Both the position numbers and the translations under genes were made by a program. Below are positions 26,312-34,834 of a DNA stretch of 64,000 bases, in pieces. This DNA is from Puteibacter caeruleilacunae (GTDB lineage: Bacteria > Bacteroidota > Bacteroidia > Bacteroidales > Prolixibacteraceae), in assembly GCA_005217565.1 (NCBI GenBank), contig SJCO01000004.1, forward strand, positions 62,001 to 126,000. Reading direction: 5' to 3'. The notes below the pieces were generated by a model. That model saw only the letters and a list, made by a program, of their open reading frames with translations, had not been told where the DNA came from and did no database searches. Each line of letters opens with the position of its first letter. The stretch's first letter is position 1.

Positions 26312-27193
26312 CTATCTTAAATGCTTAGGAGCCCACGGCAAGTACTCCCCACCACTATTACCATACCTTCTCTTCCTCGAACTTCTACTGCGCCCCTTAT
26401 CTTTCCCTTGCAGTCGAAAAGTCAAACCACCCTTAGCACTCCAGTAGTTACCAATCACATTAGTCATCTGACTGCCGGTATTATAATTAGGCACACCATC
26501 CAGAATATCAGTCTGCACCAACGAAGTAGAAACCATTCCAAAAACAGAGAAACGCTCGCTAATAGCGTACGACAAACCTCCCCCCACAGCAACCTTAAGT
26601 TCCTTAGCCGATGGATAAGTTTTATCAATACTACTCACCCGCTCACTACCTTTGTGCTCAAAAACCACCTCTCCAGTATTTCCATTAGTCAATTCAGTGC
26701 TAATAATGCTAAAGCCAAACTTAGCCATACCAAACGCACTCAACCTCTTCCACACGGGGCGTTCATAGCTAGTCACTATATTATGAGCAACAATACGCGT
26801 TTCAGAAAGCATCGGAGTATATGGCGGAACCAACCGAAGCACGGGATGCCCATTAGCCATTGCAGTAAGTAATGCTCTCGGATTACTTCCTTTGAGTTTA
26901 TCAATTTCTAGCTCGTAACCGATAGAGAAATATTTCACCACAGGTTTACTAATCATTATTGAAAATGCAGTCGACGCTTCCATATCCATCTCCGACGGTA
27001 ATCCCTGCACCTTAACAGTAGCAGTACCTTCAGCAAAAAAAGAAGCCATACCAGCAGCAATACTCACATCCCAAGTTTCCCAATCAAATTCGAAATCATC
27101 ATTCTTTTTTCCTTTAGCCGATACTATATTCCCCCAACAAAGGCTCACCAAAAACAAACCACACATACTCCGCCAAAATCTAATCATCACCAT
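26312..27193 (-). CDS. Predicted outer-membrane beta-barrel protein, paralogue B
   Basis: A 293-residue exported protein with a signal peptide (about 1-26). It is clearly paralogous to 16202-17071: shared DFEFDWxTW near the mature N-terminus, YFSIGYELEIDKLKG in the middle, GGGLSYAI and YWSAKxGLTFRL near the end, and the basic tail ending LPWAPKHLR. No family is recognised; the barrel assignment rests on strand periodicity. It lies next to the LytTR/LytS pair, just as paralogue A lies next to PAS kinases, so both may be regulated or sensing partners of these systems (inference). Confidence 0.7.
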   Translation of the reverse strand: MVMIRFWRSMCGLFLVSLCWGNIVSAKGKKNDDFEFDWETWDVSIAAGMASFFAEGTATVKVQGLPSEMDMEASTAFSIMISKPVVKYFSIGYELEIDKLKGSNPRALLTAMANGHPVLRLVPPYTPMLSETRIVAHNIVTSYERPVWKRLSAFGMAKFGFSIISTELTNGNTGEVVFEHKGSERVSSIDKTYPSAKELKVAVGGGLSYAISERFSVFGMVSTSLVQTDILDGVPNYNTGSQMTNVIGNYWSAKGGLTFRLQGKDKGRSRSSRKRRYGNSGGEYLPWAPKHLR

Positions 27194-27320
27194 TCAAATA
27201 TTACAATCATTACCACCTTACCAGTGCACAAAAATAACTTTTTTAATAATGATTTCCTGATACACCCCTAATAATCATCTAATAAAGAATGGTTTCAGAG
27301 AAATCATAATCAGACAAAAG

Positions 27321-27373
27321 CACGGCACAAGTGTGCACTTTATTTATCCCATGATGAACCTTTGCGAGTCGTG
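27321..27373 (+). repeat. Two-hairpin repeat, family alpha, copy 1
   Basis: GCAC..GTGC hairpin, a T-rich spacer, then CCATGA/TCGTGG hairpin. It has the same arrangement as four copies at 60232-60286, 62425-62479, 62504-62555 and 62601-62653. This is the most diverged copy. Confidence 0.4.
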
Positions 27374-27451
27374 GCACGCTGCCCCTTAGGGCAGTCAATG
27401 TCTGTAGCCCTGGATGAAGCGAAGCAAATCCGAGATTAAAACGCATCCCCC

Positions 27452-27499
27452 TAAAAAAACACCAGCCTGTAACGGCGCTAGCTGCTACAGGCTGGTGTT
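27452..27499 (-). terminator. Intrinsic terminator of the HAD hydrolase gene, family beta copy 2
   Basis: A perfect 14-bp stem AACACCAGCCTGTA (27458-27471) with TACAGGCTGGTGTT (27486-27499), followed on the minus strand by a U tract and AGGGGG. It lies 74 bp past the stop of the HAD hydrolase gene. Confidence 0.8.
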
Positions 27500-27572
27500 G
27501 CAATAAAAAAAGCGACATAGTAGGGATTATGCCGCTTAAATAACCTTAGTGTGATTAGATAGGAATGGGAAG

Positions 27573-27965
27573 TTACCTAAATAATCGTCCGAGGCCTTTT
27601 TTCTTTCTGCGCTCGAAGCGCGTTAAGTCAATACCTTCAATTTGCCGATATATATCGCCCCAGTCGGGTAGACCGCCCAGGTTCATATCATCAATGTAAA
27701 TGTCGGCTTTAATTTTGCGGCTAATTCTATCGTCATATACCTCCTCGGGGTAGTTCTTGTTCACTGCGTAGAATTCAAGCCCCTGAGAGCGACAAAACTC
27801 CACTGCATCGTCAAGTTCACGACCTGCGCGGTAAGTCCACAAAATTAGTTGATGCCCATTAGCCTGAAGCATCTTCAACGTGTCAATAGCAAACGGTAAT
27901 TCACGTCCAATTTTAGGATACCGCTGCTCCACAATAGTTCCATCAAAGTCGACTGCAATAATCAT
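27573..27965 (-). CDS. Small HAD-superfamily hydrolase
   Basis: 130 residues. The N-terminal motif VDFDGTIV carries the nucleophile D6 and D8, LWTYRAG supplies motif II, and KADIYIDDMN supplies the Lys and the acidic motif IV. The short cap-less form resembles small Bacteroides HAD phosphatases of unknown substrate. The product is cytoplasmic with a basic tail (RRKKKGLGRLFR). It has a strong terminator downstream. It lies after the YjbH-like gene on the same strand with a 208-bp gap, so it is probably an independent unit. Confidence 0.88.
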   Translation of the reverse strand: MIIAVDFDGTIVEQRYPKIGRELPFAIDTLKMLQANGHQLILWTYRAGRELDDAVEFCRSQGLEFYAVNKNYPEEVYDDRISRKIKADIYIDDMNLGGLPDWGDIYRQIEGIDLTRFERRKKKGLGRLFR

Positions 27966-27993
27966 ATCTGAAATTTTTTTTCAAAAAATATAA

Positions 27994-28038
27994 GGGTAAA
28001 TGGTAAAAGGGAAAAGGTAGAACGGATTCGCTCCGTTC
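27994..28038. repeat. Purine-rich intergenic motif (family delta) with GAACGGA hairpin
   Basis: GGTAAATGGTAAAAGGGAAA followed by a GAACGGA/TCCGTTC hairpin (28020-28038). Related purine-rich GGTAAA-type strings occur at 32291-32329 and 35804-35823 (reverse), 38991-39027 and 59911-59930, all between genes. Confidence 0.45.
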
Positions 28039-28173
28039 AAAGTTGCTCTATATTTTCTTCTAATCTCTTATATTTATTGGGTACTAACGAATACTTTCAC
28101 CGCCTTCGGCACACTAACGAAAACCGTTCTTCCTTTCCACCGTTCTCCGTTTTCCACGAGCGGTACGCGAGTC

Positions 28174-28917
28174 TTACTTCTTTCTACGACCTCCGAGCGT
28201 TATCTTGTAAGCCACACCTCCCACGAAATTCTTCATATCGTGCATAAATCCTTGCAGGTATAGATGATCCCATAACAACAAAGTAGCTCCAGTGTTAAAC
28301 ACATTACTATCATACTCGCCTATCAGAGATAAATTATGAGCAAACCAAGGAGACCACGAAACACCACCAAATACACCATCCAAGTGACCATTGTTAAAAT
28401 CACTAAATCCTGATCCAACAGTAAAGCCAAACTCCGAATCTGCCCATTTTAGATGCTTTGTAGCAACACCATAAACGGTTCGATAAAAACGGTTACCTTT
28501 AATATCAGTATCACCCGATAAAACATCTCTTTTTCCAGGAGTTGAACTAAACAAATCATTACCACCAACAACAACGGCGGGGAGCCAGGTGGATTCTTCT
28601 AATAAACGTCCACGAACAGAAAATGAACGATCCTGATTGTGGTACTTACCATTATCCTTCATTTTCATTAGGGTACAACGATAAGTAACCTCAAAAAAGG
28701 AAAACATGGTCAAATTCAAAAAATAGTTACCTGTATTATAACTAAAATAATCCGGAGTAAAATCTTCAGGAAGGTAGTTTCCACCAAAAACAAACGAACC
28801 ATCCTTTTGCATCTCAGCACTAGGAACATTTAATAGTCCCGTATTACCAGAGGTCAACTGTGCAACCGAAAAAAAGGGTATAAATAAAAAAGGTAGGATG
28901 TAAAAAAGTCGTTTCAT
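28174..28917 (-). CDS. YjbH/GfcD-like outer-membrane protein, N-terminal-barrel half
   Basis: 247 residues from ATG 28917. This start is preferred over 28962 because the latter lies inside the terminator of the upstream gene and the shorter form begins with a clean signal peptide (MKRLFYILPFLFIPFFSVAQ). The mature start TSGNTGLLNVPSAEMQKDGS resembles the conserved opening of YjbH/GfcD-family proteins (GxxGLxxxPxAxxxxxGxL), outer-membrane double barrels linked to exopolysaccharide secretion. Only about a third of the usual ~700-residue length is present. A separate protein at 30886-32094 carries the remaining type of sequence. It is the last gene of a four-gene envelope module downstream of Wza/Wzc. 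Confidence 0.75.
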   Translation of the reverse strand: MKRLFYILPFLFIPFFSVAQLTSGNTGLLNVPSAEMQKDGSFVFGGNYLPEDFTPDYFSYNTGNYFLNLTMFSFFEVTYRCTLMKMKDNGKYHNQDRSFSVRGRLLEESTWLPAVVVGGNDLFSSTPGKRDVLSGDTDIKGNRFYRTVYGVATKHLKWADSEFGFTVGSGFSDFNNGHLDGVFGGVSWSPWFAHNLSLIGEYDSNVFNTGATLLLWDHLYLQGFMHDMKNFVGGVAYKITLGGRRKK

Positions 28918-28942
28918 AAGATAAATATGGAAACCTGAAAAT

Positions 28943-28988
28943 AAAAAAAAGGCGCCCACCATACTTGCTCCTCCTGGTTGGGCGCCTT
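28943..28988 (-). terminator. Intrinsic terminator of the small outer-membrane barrel gene
   Basis: Stem AAGGCGCCCA/TGGGCGCCTT (28949-28958 and 28979-28988) with a 20-nt loop, followed on the minus strand by a long U tract (28943-28950). Confidence 0.88.
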
Positions 28989-29003
28989 ACAAATTATATG
29001 ATC

Positions 29004-29651
29004 TTAGAATTTGTATCCTACAGAAATTGTAAACTGAGGACCAGTGATTTTGTTATCATACTTAGCAGCACCGTCTTCCTGCTCATACTTACCAATAGGT
29101 AAAGCAAACTCAGCACCAACCAAAATATTATCACCAAAAACCTTATCCAAACCGATAACTGGAGCAATAGCAACATCGTTACCACTCAATTCAGCAGTAG
29201 TAGCATTGTTATTATCCATCATCATGTCAATATCAGTATTGATGTCGTAGTAAAAGAATTCCAAACCAGCATACGCCTGGAAACCATCGCCGAACGACAA
29301 AGCTTCAGGTGCATAAAAACCACCTAATGAAAATCGAGTAAATGAAACATCTACTTTCTGTAAACCAATACTAGCAGTTCTGCTCACATCATTGCTCCAT
29401 GCTGAGATACCAACACGAGCTCTGAAGTCTTCCAATACATTAAACGTAACGTTACCACCAAACACCATACTACTACCAAAATCATCAGTAGCCTCAGCAT
29501 TAGGCAAATATACGTCATTAAAATAATCCATTTTAGGTGAATAAACACCTGCAGTAAGGTTAACACTATGAATAGTTATCACCTTATCTTGAGCCTGCGC
29601 ACCAAAAGCAGCAACAACAGCCAATAAAACGATTAAAATCTTCTTACTCAT
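29004..29651 (-). CDS. Outer-membrane beta-barrel protein (porin-like)
   Basis: 215 residues from ATG 29651, which begins a standard signal peptide (MSKKILIVLLAVVAAFGAQAQ); a longer in-frame start adds a hydrophilic extension and is less likely. Alternating aromatic strands and a C-terminal barrel ending in aromatic F (FTISVGYKF) suggest an 8-stranded OmpX/OmpW-like outer-membrane protein. A strong terminator follows. It lies between the surface lipoprotein gene and the YjbH-like gene on the same strand. The specific role is unknown. Confidence 0.8.
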   Translation of the reverse strand: MSKKILIVLLAVVAAFGAQAQDKVITIHSVNLTAGVYSPKMDYFNDVYLPNAEATDDFGSSMVFGGNVTFNVLEDFRARVGISAWSNDVSRTASIGLQKVDVSFTRFSLGGFYAPEALSFGDGFQAYAGLEFFYYDINTDIDMMMDNNNATTAELSGNDVAIAPVIGLDKVFGDNILVGAEFALPIGKYEQEDGAAKYDNKITGPQFTISVGYKF

Positions 29652-29773
29652 AATTTCGTTTTTTTTGAGATTCAATTTTGAAGAAAGCAACCGAAGCCCG
29701 ATTGATTGATTTTTGATTGTGTATATGACTCCAATTGCTACCTTATATTTATCAGATCAATGTCTAAATTCCA

Positions 29774-30889
29774 TTAGTTACCAGAACCACCTGAGTGTCC
29801 AACAAACTTATACTCAGCCTCACTCCAGTCAACTACCCCAGTTACAGATTCAATAGGAGAACCTACGCTTGGTGTTAGCACAAAGATCTCGTATCTTACC
29901 TGAATTTCAACCTTATGATCTGCACGTTTAGCATACTCCTGACCATCAACATCAAATGTATATGACACGTTATCACCACCAACAGCAAATGTAACAGTCT
30001 TGTTAAAATTAGGAGTAAAGTCTTTATTCACCTGACCTGTTAAAGTAGTCCATGTAGACCATTTCTTAGAAGTAGTCCAGGTAATAGGTTCTGTAAGATG
30101 CCAATCAGAGAAGTGAGGAACTTTAGCCGTTCCAGTAGTACCATCAACACTCTTTTCAACATCAACCTCTTCCCAAGCACCATCCTTAAATGTAGATAGT
30201 TTCAAATCTCCTGCAACATCAGGAATAGGGAATGAAATTTCCATCTCCTTATCCTCTGTAAACACCAATCCATCTGGTTGAAAATTGAATGTTCTCAAAG
30301 GTACTTTACCTTCTACAACTTCCACCTCACCACTTTCTTCTGCAACCTCTACAGCTGTAGGAGTCTCAGTAATAGTAATATTCTCCTCCTTAGCTACACT
30401 ACCAACAGGGAACACAGCTGTCGCTTCTGACTCTTCAACATCTACTTGTTTCTCTTCTGACGGAGTAACAACAACAGGGTCATTTGCTTCGGTCATCAGC
30501 ACAACCGATTCGAAAGTCCAGTCTGCATTTTTATTATCACGCTGAATAGTTACTTCAGCATCCGATTCAATGAAACCATCCTTAGTAAAAGCAATCTTCA
30601 GAAGACCATCCTGCTTCTCTTTTACGTTCAAATTTAGAACGCCATTGCTTCCTACAGGCTCATTTTTAGGAGAACTCTCTCCTGGATACGTCACAGCAGC
30701 CGACACACCACCTAGTGCAGGCTTACCATCTTTATCTTCTTTCACTGTAATTGTTACAGTATGCGCAGCTTCCGGCACATAGTAAGGTACCGGAGAAACA
30801 CTTTTTTTACACCCCTGGAACGTGCCCAGCGTCGCAACAAATGCGATCAAGGTTAAAAAAGCCGAAATTTTAAAAACTCGATTTTTCAT
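29774..30889 (-). CDS. Exported lipoprotein with ZU5-like domain
   Basis: 371 residues. A signal peptide with lipobox-like LGTFQGC (Cys at about 27) precedes an Ig/carboxypeptidase-regulatory-like domain (about 45-135: HTVTITVKEDKDGKPALGGV) and a ZU5/GAIN-like segment (about 140-270: AVFPVGSVAKEENITITE, PHFSDWHL). A Gly-rich C-terminus ends the protein. It starts inside the stop of the YjbH-like gene (ATGA overlap, 30886-30889), which indicates translational coupling. It is probably a surface or periplasmic partner of that barrel; function inferred from context only. Confidence 0.78.
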   Translation of the reverse strand: MKNRVFKISAFLTLIAFVATLGTFQGCKKSVSPVPYYVPEAAHTVTITVKEDKDGKPALGGVSAAVTYPGESSPKNEPVGSNGVLNLNVKEKQDGLLKIAFTKDGFIESDAEVTIQRDNKNADWTFESVVLMTEANDPVVVTPSEEKQVDVEESEATAVFPVGSVAKEENITITETPTAVEVAEESGEVEVVEGKVPLRTFNFQPDGLVFTEDKEMEISFPIPDVAGDLKLSTFKDGAWEEVDVEKSVDGTTGTAKVPHFSDWHLTEPITWTTSKKWSTWTTLTGQVNKDFTPNFNKTVTFAVGGDNVSYTFDVDGQEYAKRADHKVEIQVRYEIFVLTPSVGSPIESVTGVVDWSEAEYKFVGHSGGSGN

Positions 30890-32094
30890 AAAAAATTAAT
30901 TAATTGAGATTTGATATAAATGGGATTAAAATTATTCTCAGTTCTGTTTGCATTAGGGCGCGATTCATAATACTGCCCCTTTACAAATTCAGTACCTGCC
31001 TGATATTCCCAATCGAAGAAACGCGCAGGCACTACCCTCACACTCTTCTCTCTTTTTCGTTTCTTAAAAGCCAATGGAAAATCAAAGTGAAAACCACCAT
31101 TCGATTCTCCTCCGGCATAAACAGCGAAAAAACCCACCGAAACGGGTCCAAAATGACGAGTCAAGTCACCTCTCACACCATAATCGCCGTTAATATATCT
31201 ACCAAAGCTAATATCAGCCTGGGCTCTATACTTTGCATTCAGGTAACGCGATTTAACAAACCATGTTACATCCTTCACATCCGATCGCCACCATCGACCA
31301 TTATTAAAAACCGATGAACCGGTTAATCCAATATTGGCCTCAAGCTCAATATGATTATTCCAAATCACCTTATACACCGAAGCATCCACTCCGTAGCGAT
31401 TTGCATTAAAGTTTCCTAAAGTAATTCTCCCCCATGAAGACTTCCCAAGATGCATTTCCTGAGCAACTGTTACAAAGCCAGGACGAATATTGTCCCCCTC
31501 TTCACCTAATTCATTGTATATAGGAAAAATAAGTTGACCTGTAAATTGCATTCCCTTCCAAAGGTCTACTTCCATAGAAGGAGCCAGATTAAACTGCGTT
31601 TCATAAATCTGACTCAATTTGGCATTACTAATTGACACCTGAGGATAAACAACAAAATCAACTTTGTTTAAGTTCGTATTCACCTGATCTGCATCATTCA
31701 GTAAAAGATAATCATCATCTATACCGCTCTGAACCTTTAAATATTCCTCTAGAAACTCAACCTCAAGTTCTCCAGCTCTTACCTGTTTCCAAATACCAGC
31801 CTTAACCATTACCTGCACTCGAGGGATTCCATGTTTTAGCAAATAAAACGAAAGCTCCTTATCTGATGACACTGAGTTGGCAGTAATATCCAATGCTTTC
31901 CCTAATCCATCAACATCCCAGAGATACACATTATTTTCAATAGCCACTAAAACACGATTATCAGCTTGCTGAACATTTACATTTTCAAAGCCTATATCCT
32001 GAAGTTTCTGCTTCAGCAACGATACCTCTTCACTACAAAATCCTGGAATATTTAAACCCACTAAGCAAGCAAATAGCAGGCCTCTCAAAATCAT
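30886..32094 (-). CDS. YjbH/GfcD-like protein, C-terminal-barrel half
   Basis: 402 residues from ATG 32094; an in-frame GTG at 32100 is two codons earlier. After a signal peptide (about 1-20) comes a small alpha/beta region (LLKQKLQDIGFENVNVQQ, ENNVYLWDVDGLGKAL), then a barrel (QVSISNAKLSQIYETQFNLA to the C-terminus). The order alpha/beta domain then barrel, and sequences such as NRYGVDASVYKV and YRAQADISFGRYINGDYGV, resemble the C-terminal half of YjbH/GfcD exopolysaccharide proteins. The N-terminal barrel half appears to be the separate product at 28174-28917. Overlaps the lipoprotein gene by 4 nt. A TATATTTG box lies 64 bp upstream. Confidence 0.75.
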   Translation of the reverse strand: MILRGLLFACLVGLNIPGFCSEEVSLLKQKLQDIGFENVNVQQADNRVLVAIENNVYLWDVDGLGKALDITANSVSSDKELSFYLLKHGIPRVQVMVKAGIWKQVRAGELEVEFLEEYLKVQSGIDDDYLLLNDADQVNTNLNKVDFVVYPQVSISNAKLSQIYETQFNLAPSMEVDLWKGMQFTGQLIFPIYNELGEEGDNIRPGFVTVAQEMHLGKSSWGRITLGNFNANRYGVDASVYKVIWNNHIELEANIGLTGSSVFNNGRWWRSDVKDVTWFVKSRYLNAKYRAQADISFGRYINGDYGVRGDLTRHFGPVSVGFFAVYAGGESNGGFHFDFPLAFKKRKREKSVRVVPARFFDWEYQAGTEFVKGQYYESRPNANRTENNFNPIYIKSQLINFL

Positions 32095-32157
32095 CTTCAC
32101 GCAGTCTAGGGCTGTTAATTACATCACACTTCTATAATATTATACTCAAAACTGAAT

Positions 32158-32165
32158 CAAATATA
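32158..32165 (-). promoter_or_regulatory. -7 promoter box of the YjbH-like/lipoprotein operon
   Basis: TATATTTG on the minus strand, an exact TAnnTTTG match about 64 bp before the start codon. No clear -33 TTTG is visible, so support is moderate. Confidence 0.4.
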
Positions 32166-32184
32166 ATAATATTATTTTATTCCT

Positions 32185-32223
32185 ACACACCTGTCAGCGT
32201 ACGAAGCACCTGACAGCGTGTTA
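32185..32223. repeat. Dispersed palindrome, family gamma, copy 3
   Basis: Stem ACAC/GTGT plus CTGTCAG (32191-32197)/CTGACAG (32210-32216) with one bulged C. It lies in the gap between the Wzc gene and the YjbH-like operon. Confidence 0.6.
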
Positions 32224-32340
32224 TATTTTTATATATGGAAATCTATACTACGATAAAACGATACTACGAAGTACAGGCCAAGGCATACTAACCATACCTT
32301 TTCACCTTCCAACCCTTTTCCTTTCTACCGTCGGAACGAC

Positions 32341-34779
32341 CTAGTTCCGACTAAACTTCGCTTTTACCCTAGCTCTAAAACCTTGCTTCGAGTGGTCGTC
32401 ATCATAATACCCATAGCCATTACCGTAGCCACCGTAACCACCATAGCCACCATAGCCGTAACCATAACCACCATAGCCATAACCTTTATACAATGCATCA
32501 TTAAGAATAACACCAACTTGTGGCATCTTTTTCTCCTCAGAAATCTGATTAATAAAGTTAACCTGTTTCTTATGACTATAATTCTGACGTAGCACAAACA
32601 AGTTTGCATCAGCATGCTTACCGGTCAAAACACCATCCGTAACTAGCGTTACAGGTGCATTATCTAAAACTATATAATCATACTCACATTTAACTTGTTC
32701 AATCAATTTTCCAAATTCATCACCACCAAGAAGCTCTGCTGGATTTGGAGGAATAGGCCCTGAGTTCATGAACTTCAAATTATCAACTTTAGTAGAATGA
32801 ACGATATCTTTTAGCTCGTCTCTACCTATTAAGAAAGTAGATAAACCTGATTTATTGGGTTCATTAAAAATACTATGCAAACGTGGTTTACGCATATCAC
32901 ATCCTATCAACAACACTTTATGCTTATTCATCGCCAACACAATAGCCAAATTAAGCGCATTGAAGGTCTTACCTTCACCTGGTATCATTGAGTGAACAGC
33001 CAATACTCTACCTTCACCATTAACACCTTTAAACATATATTGTAAATTGGTTCGCAATCCCCTAAACGATTCAGCCAATCCCGAGCGAGGGTGATCCAAT
33101 ATAGCAAGTTCCCCTTTATAATTATTATGAGCAACCTCTCCAATCACCGGTAATTTACTTTCACGCTCCAAGTATTCTCGTGATGGTATCGTATCGTTAA
33201 AGAAATCGCCAACGACAATTATAACAAAAGGGAAGGCCAAACCAAGTATTAAACCAACCAATACATTCAACACCAATTTAGGACCAACAGGTACAGCTGT
33301 TTCAACTCTCGCTTCATCTAACACCTGGGCATCCGATACATTCGATGCAGTTGTGATTTGTGCTTCTGCACGCTTTTGTAATAAAAAAGTATACAACTCA
33401 TTATTCAAATCAAACCTACGCTTGATATTAATCAGCTCCTGTTCCGTTTGAGGTAAACCGGTCAACTCCATGTTAATCTTCTTCAAACGGCTATTCAGAC
33501 TTCTAAGCTCTGCCACCGCATTTTTAAAGAGGTTATTTACATTCTCCTCCAACGACTGCAACGTATTATTGATATCCTGATTCAAAATCCTCAAAGCTGG
33601 ATTCTTTTCCTTCGCAATCTCAGACAACGTAGATTTCCGACTGTACAATTCTCCTAGCTTCACTACTTGTGCATTTAATGCAGCATCCGCAATGCCAACC
33701 ACTGAAGGAGCAACCATCAGTTTCATCTGGTCGGCATCATCCATATATTTTTGTAGACTCTTAAAATACTCTACTCTTCGCTCAGCCACAGCTTTCTCAG
33801 ATTCAAGTTTTTCAAGTTTTTCAACAACAATGCCAGCCTCCTGGCTCAAATCAACAATACCCTTTTCTGCACGAAATTCGGTAAAATGCTGCCCTGCAAC
33901 ATTCAACGAATCGACAATACCAGAAAGCTGTGCATCAATAAATTTAACAGTATTCTCTGAAGTACGATTTTTTTCATGCAAACCATAATTCATATATACT
34001 TTCACCAACTCATTCAGGTAATCAACTTCGCGCTGAGGTACATTCCCTACAATACTAAGTTTTACACCTTCCGCTTTTTTTGATGCCAATGCCACATTTA
34101 AGTTACCAACGTATTCCTTAACTAAAGCATCTGGATCATTAAATTTCAAGTAATAAGGATCAGAAAAGTTCCCTGCAAATCCCTTTGCTGGGGTCAACGT
34201 AAAAGCAAAGTAATCATTTTTAAACTCTTTTCCATATTTGGCATTCGCCGAAAACTTTATTTGATATTCCGCTCCATCTTGAACATATATCGCATCCACA
34301 TCTATGTGGTAACTATCCTTATTCAATCTGGTTATATTAACTGGAACACCTGTTAAGTTTCTAGCTTTCTCATTCTGTTCTACCCGATATGGAACATGTT
34401 TATATAGACTCGCATCTTTAAATGTTCCCCTTTTAAACCATGAAATTCCCCAATTTAAATTATCAAGCGCCTCCTTGTTCATGGTGTAAGATTTCAACAT
34501 CAGAATATGATTCTCAATGTTGGTTTTTCCTCCCATATCAAAACCATCAAACAATTGACTTACATCCATTCCCGAAGATTCTTCCTGTACAAGCACCGTA
34601 CTTGACACTTTAAACGTAGGCTGCATCGTACGTGTCAAGAAGTACGCTCCTGCTACACCTACAAATCCAAAAAATGCAAACCAATACCATTTCGACAACA
34701 ATTTAAAGACAAACTCTTTTATGCTCGCCCCTTCATCTTGCTGCTCAAAATATTCCATCATGTCATTCACATTCTGCAT
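32341..34779 (-). CDS. wzc: Wzc-like polysaccharide co-polymerase / BY-kinase
   Basis: An 812-residue inner-membrane protein: N-terminal transmembrane helix (about 33-50), long Wzz-type periplasmic coiled region, second transmembrane helix (about 500-525), then a bacterial tyrosine-kinase domain with Walker A (IPGEGKT, about 598), Walker A' (IGCDMRKPR) and Walker B (IVLDNAP). The C-terminal tail is a Gly-Tyr tract with about a dozen Tyr, the autophosphorylation cluster. It controls chain length and export together with Wza, whose gene lies 55 bp upstream. Its stop codon lies in the loop of a GTCGGAAC/GTTCCGAC hairpin (32330-32351). Confidence 0.94.
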   Translation of the reverse strand: MQNVNDMMEYFEQQDEGASIKEFVFKLLSKWYWFAFFGFVGVAGAYFLTRTMQPTFKVSSTVLVQEESSGMDVSQLFDGFDMGGKTNIENHILMLKSYTMNKEALDNLNWGISWFKRGTFKDASLYKHVPYRVEQNEKARNLTGVPVNITRLNKDSYHIDVDAIYVQDGAEYQIKFSANAKYGKEFKNDYFAFTLTPAKGFAGNFSDPYYLKFNDPDALVKEYVGNLNVALASKKAEGVKLSIVGNVPQREVDYLNELVKVYMNYGLHEKNRTSENTVKFIDAQLSGIVDSLNVAGQHFTEFRAEKGIVDLSQEAGIVVEKLEKLESEKAVAERRVEYFKSLQKYMDDADQMKLMVAPSVVGIADAALNAQVVKLGELYSRKSTLSEIAKEKNPALRILNQDINNTLQSLEENVNNLFKNAVAELRSLNSRLKKINMELTGLPQTEQELINIKRRFDLNNELYTFLLQKRAEAQITTASNVSDAQVLDEARVETAVPVGPKLVLNVLVGLILGLAFPFVIIVVGDFFNDTIPSREYLERESKLPVIGEVAHNNYKGELAILDHPRSGLAESFRGLRTNLQYMFKGVNGEGRVLAVHSMIPGEGKTFNALNLAIVLAMNKHKVLLIGCDMRKPRLHSIFNEPNKSGLSTFLIGRDELKDIVHSTKVDNLKFMNSGPIPPNPAELLGGDEFGKLIEQVKCEYDYIVLDNAPVTLVTDGVLTGKHADANLFVLRQNYSHKKQVNFINQISEEKKMPQVGVILNDALYKGYGYGGYGYGYGGYGGYGGYGNGYGYYDDDHSKQGFRARVKAKFSRN

Positions 34780-34834
34780 AATCCTATACCTTAATAATCT
34801 TTTTATAATTCTTTCTTAACTCTTCTTAACAACA

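Larger units (their letters stand above)
27194..27572. other. Intergenic region with two repeat elements
   Basis: A 379-bp stretch without a credible gene. It holds a two-hairpin repeat (family alpha, 27321-27373), a small CTGCCC/GGGCAG hairpin near 27390, and the family-beta terminator (27452-27499). A 79-codon minus-strand frame across it is composed of these elements. Confidence 0.6.

Noticed and set aside
27279-27518. A 79-codon minus-strand frame.
   Set aside because: It is made up of the family-alpha repeat and the family-beta terminator, so it is not a gene.
28918-28962. A longer start for the YjbH-like protein at 28962.
   Set aside because: It would begin inside the terminator stem of the upstream gene; ATG 28917 gives a proper signal peptide.
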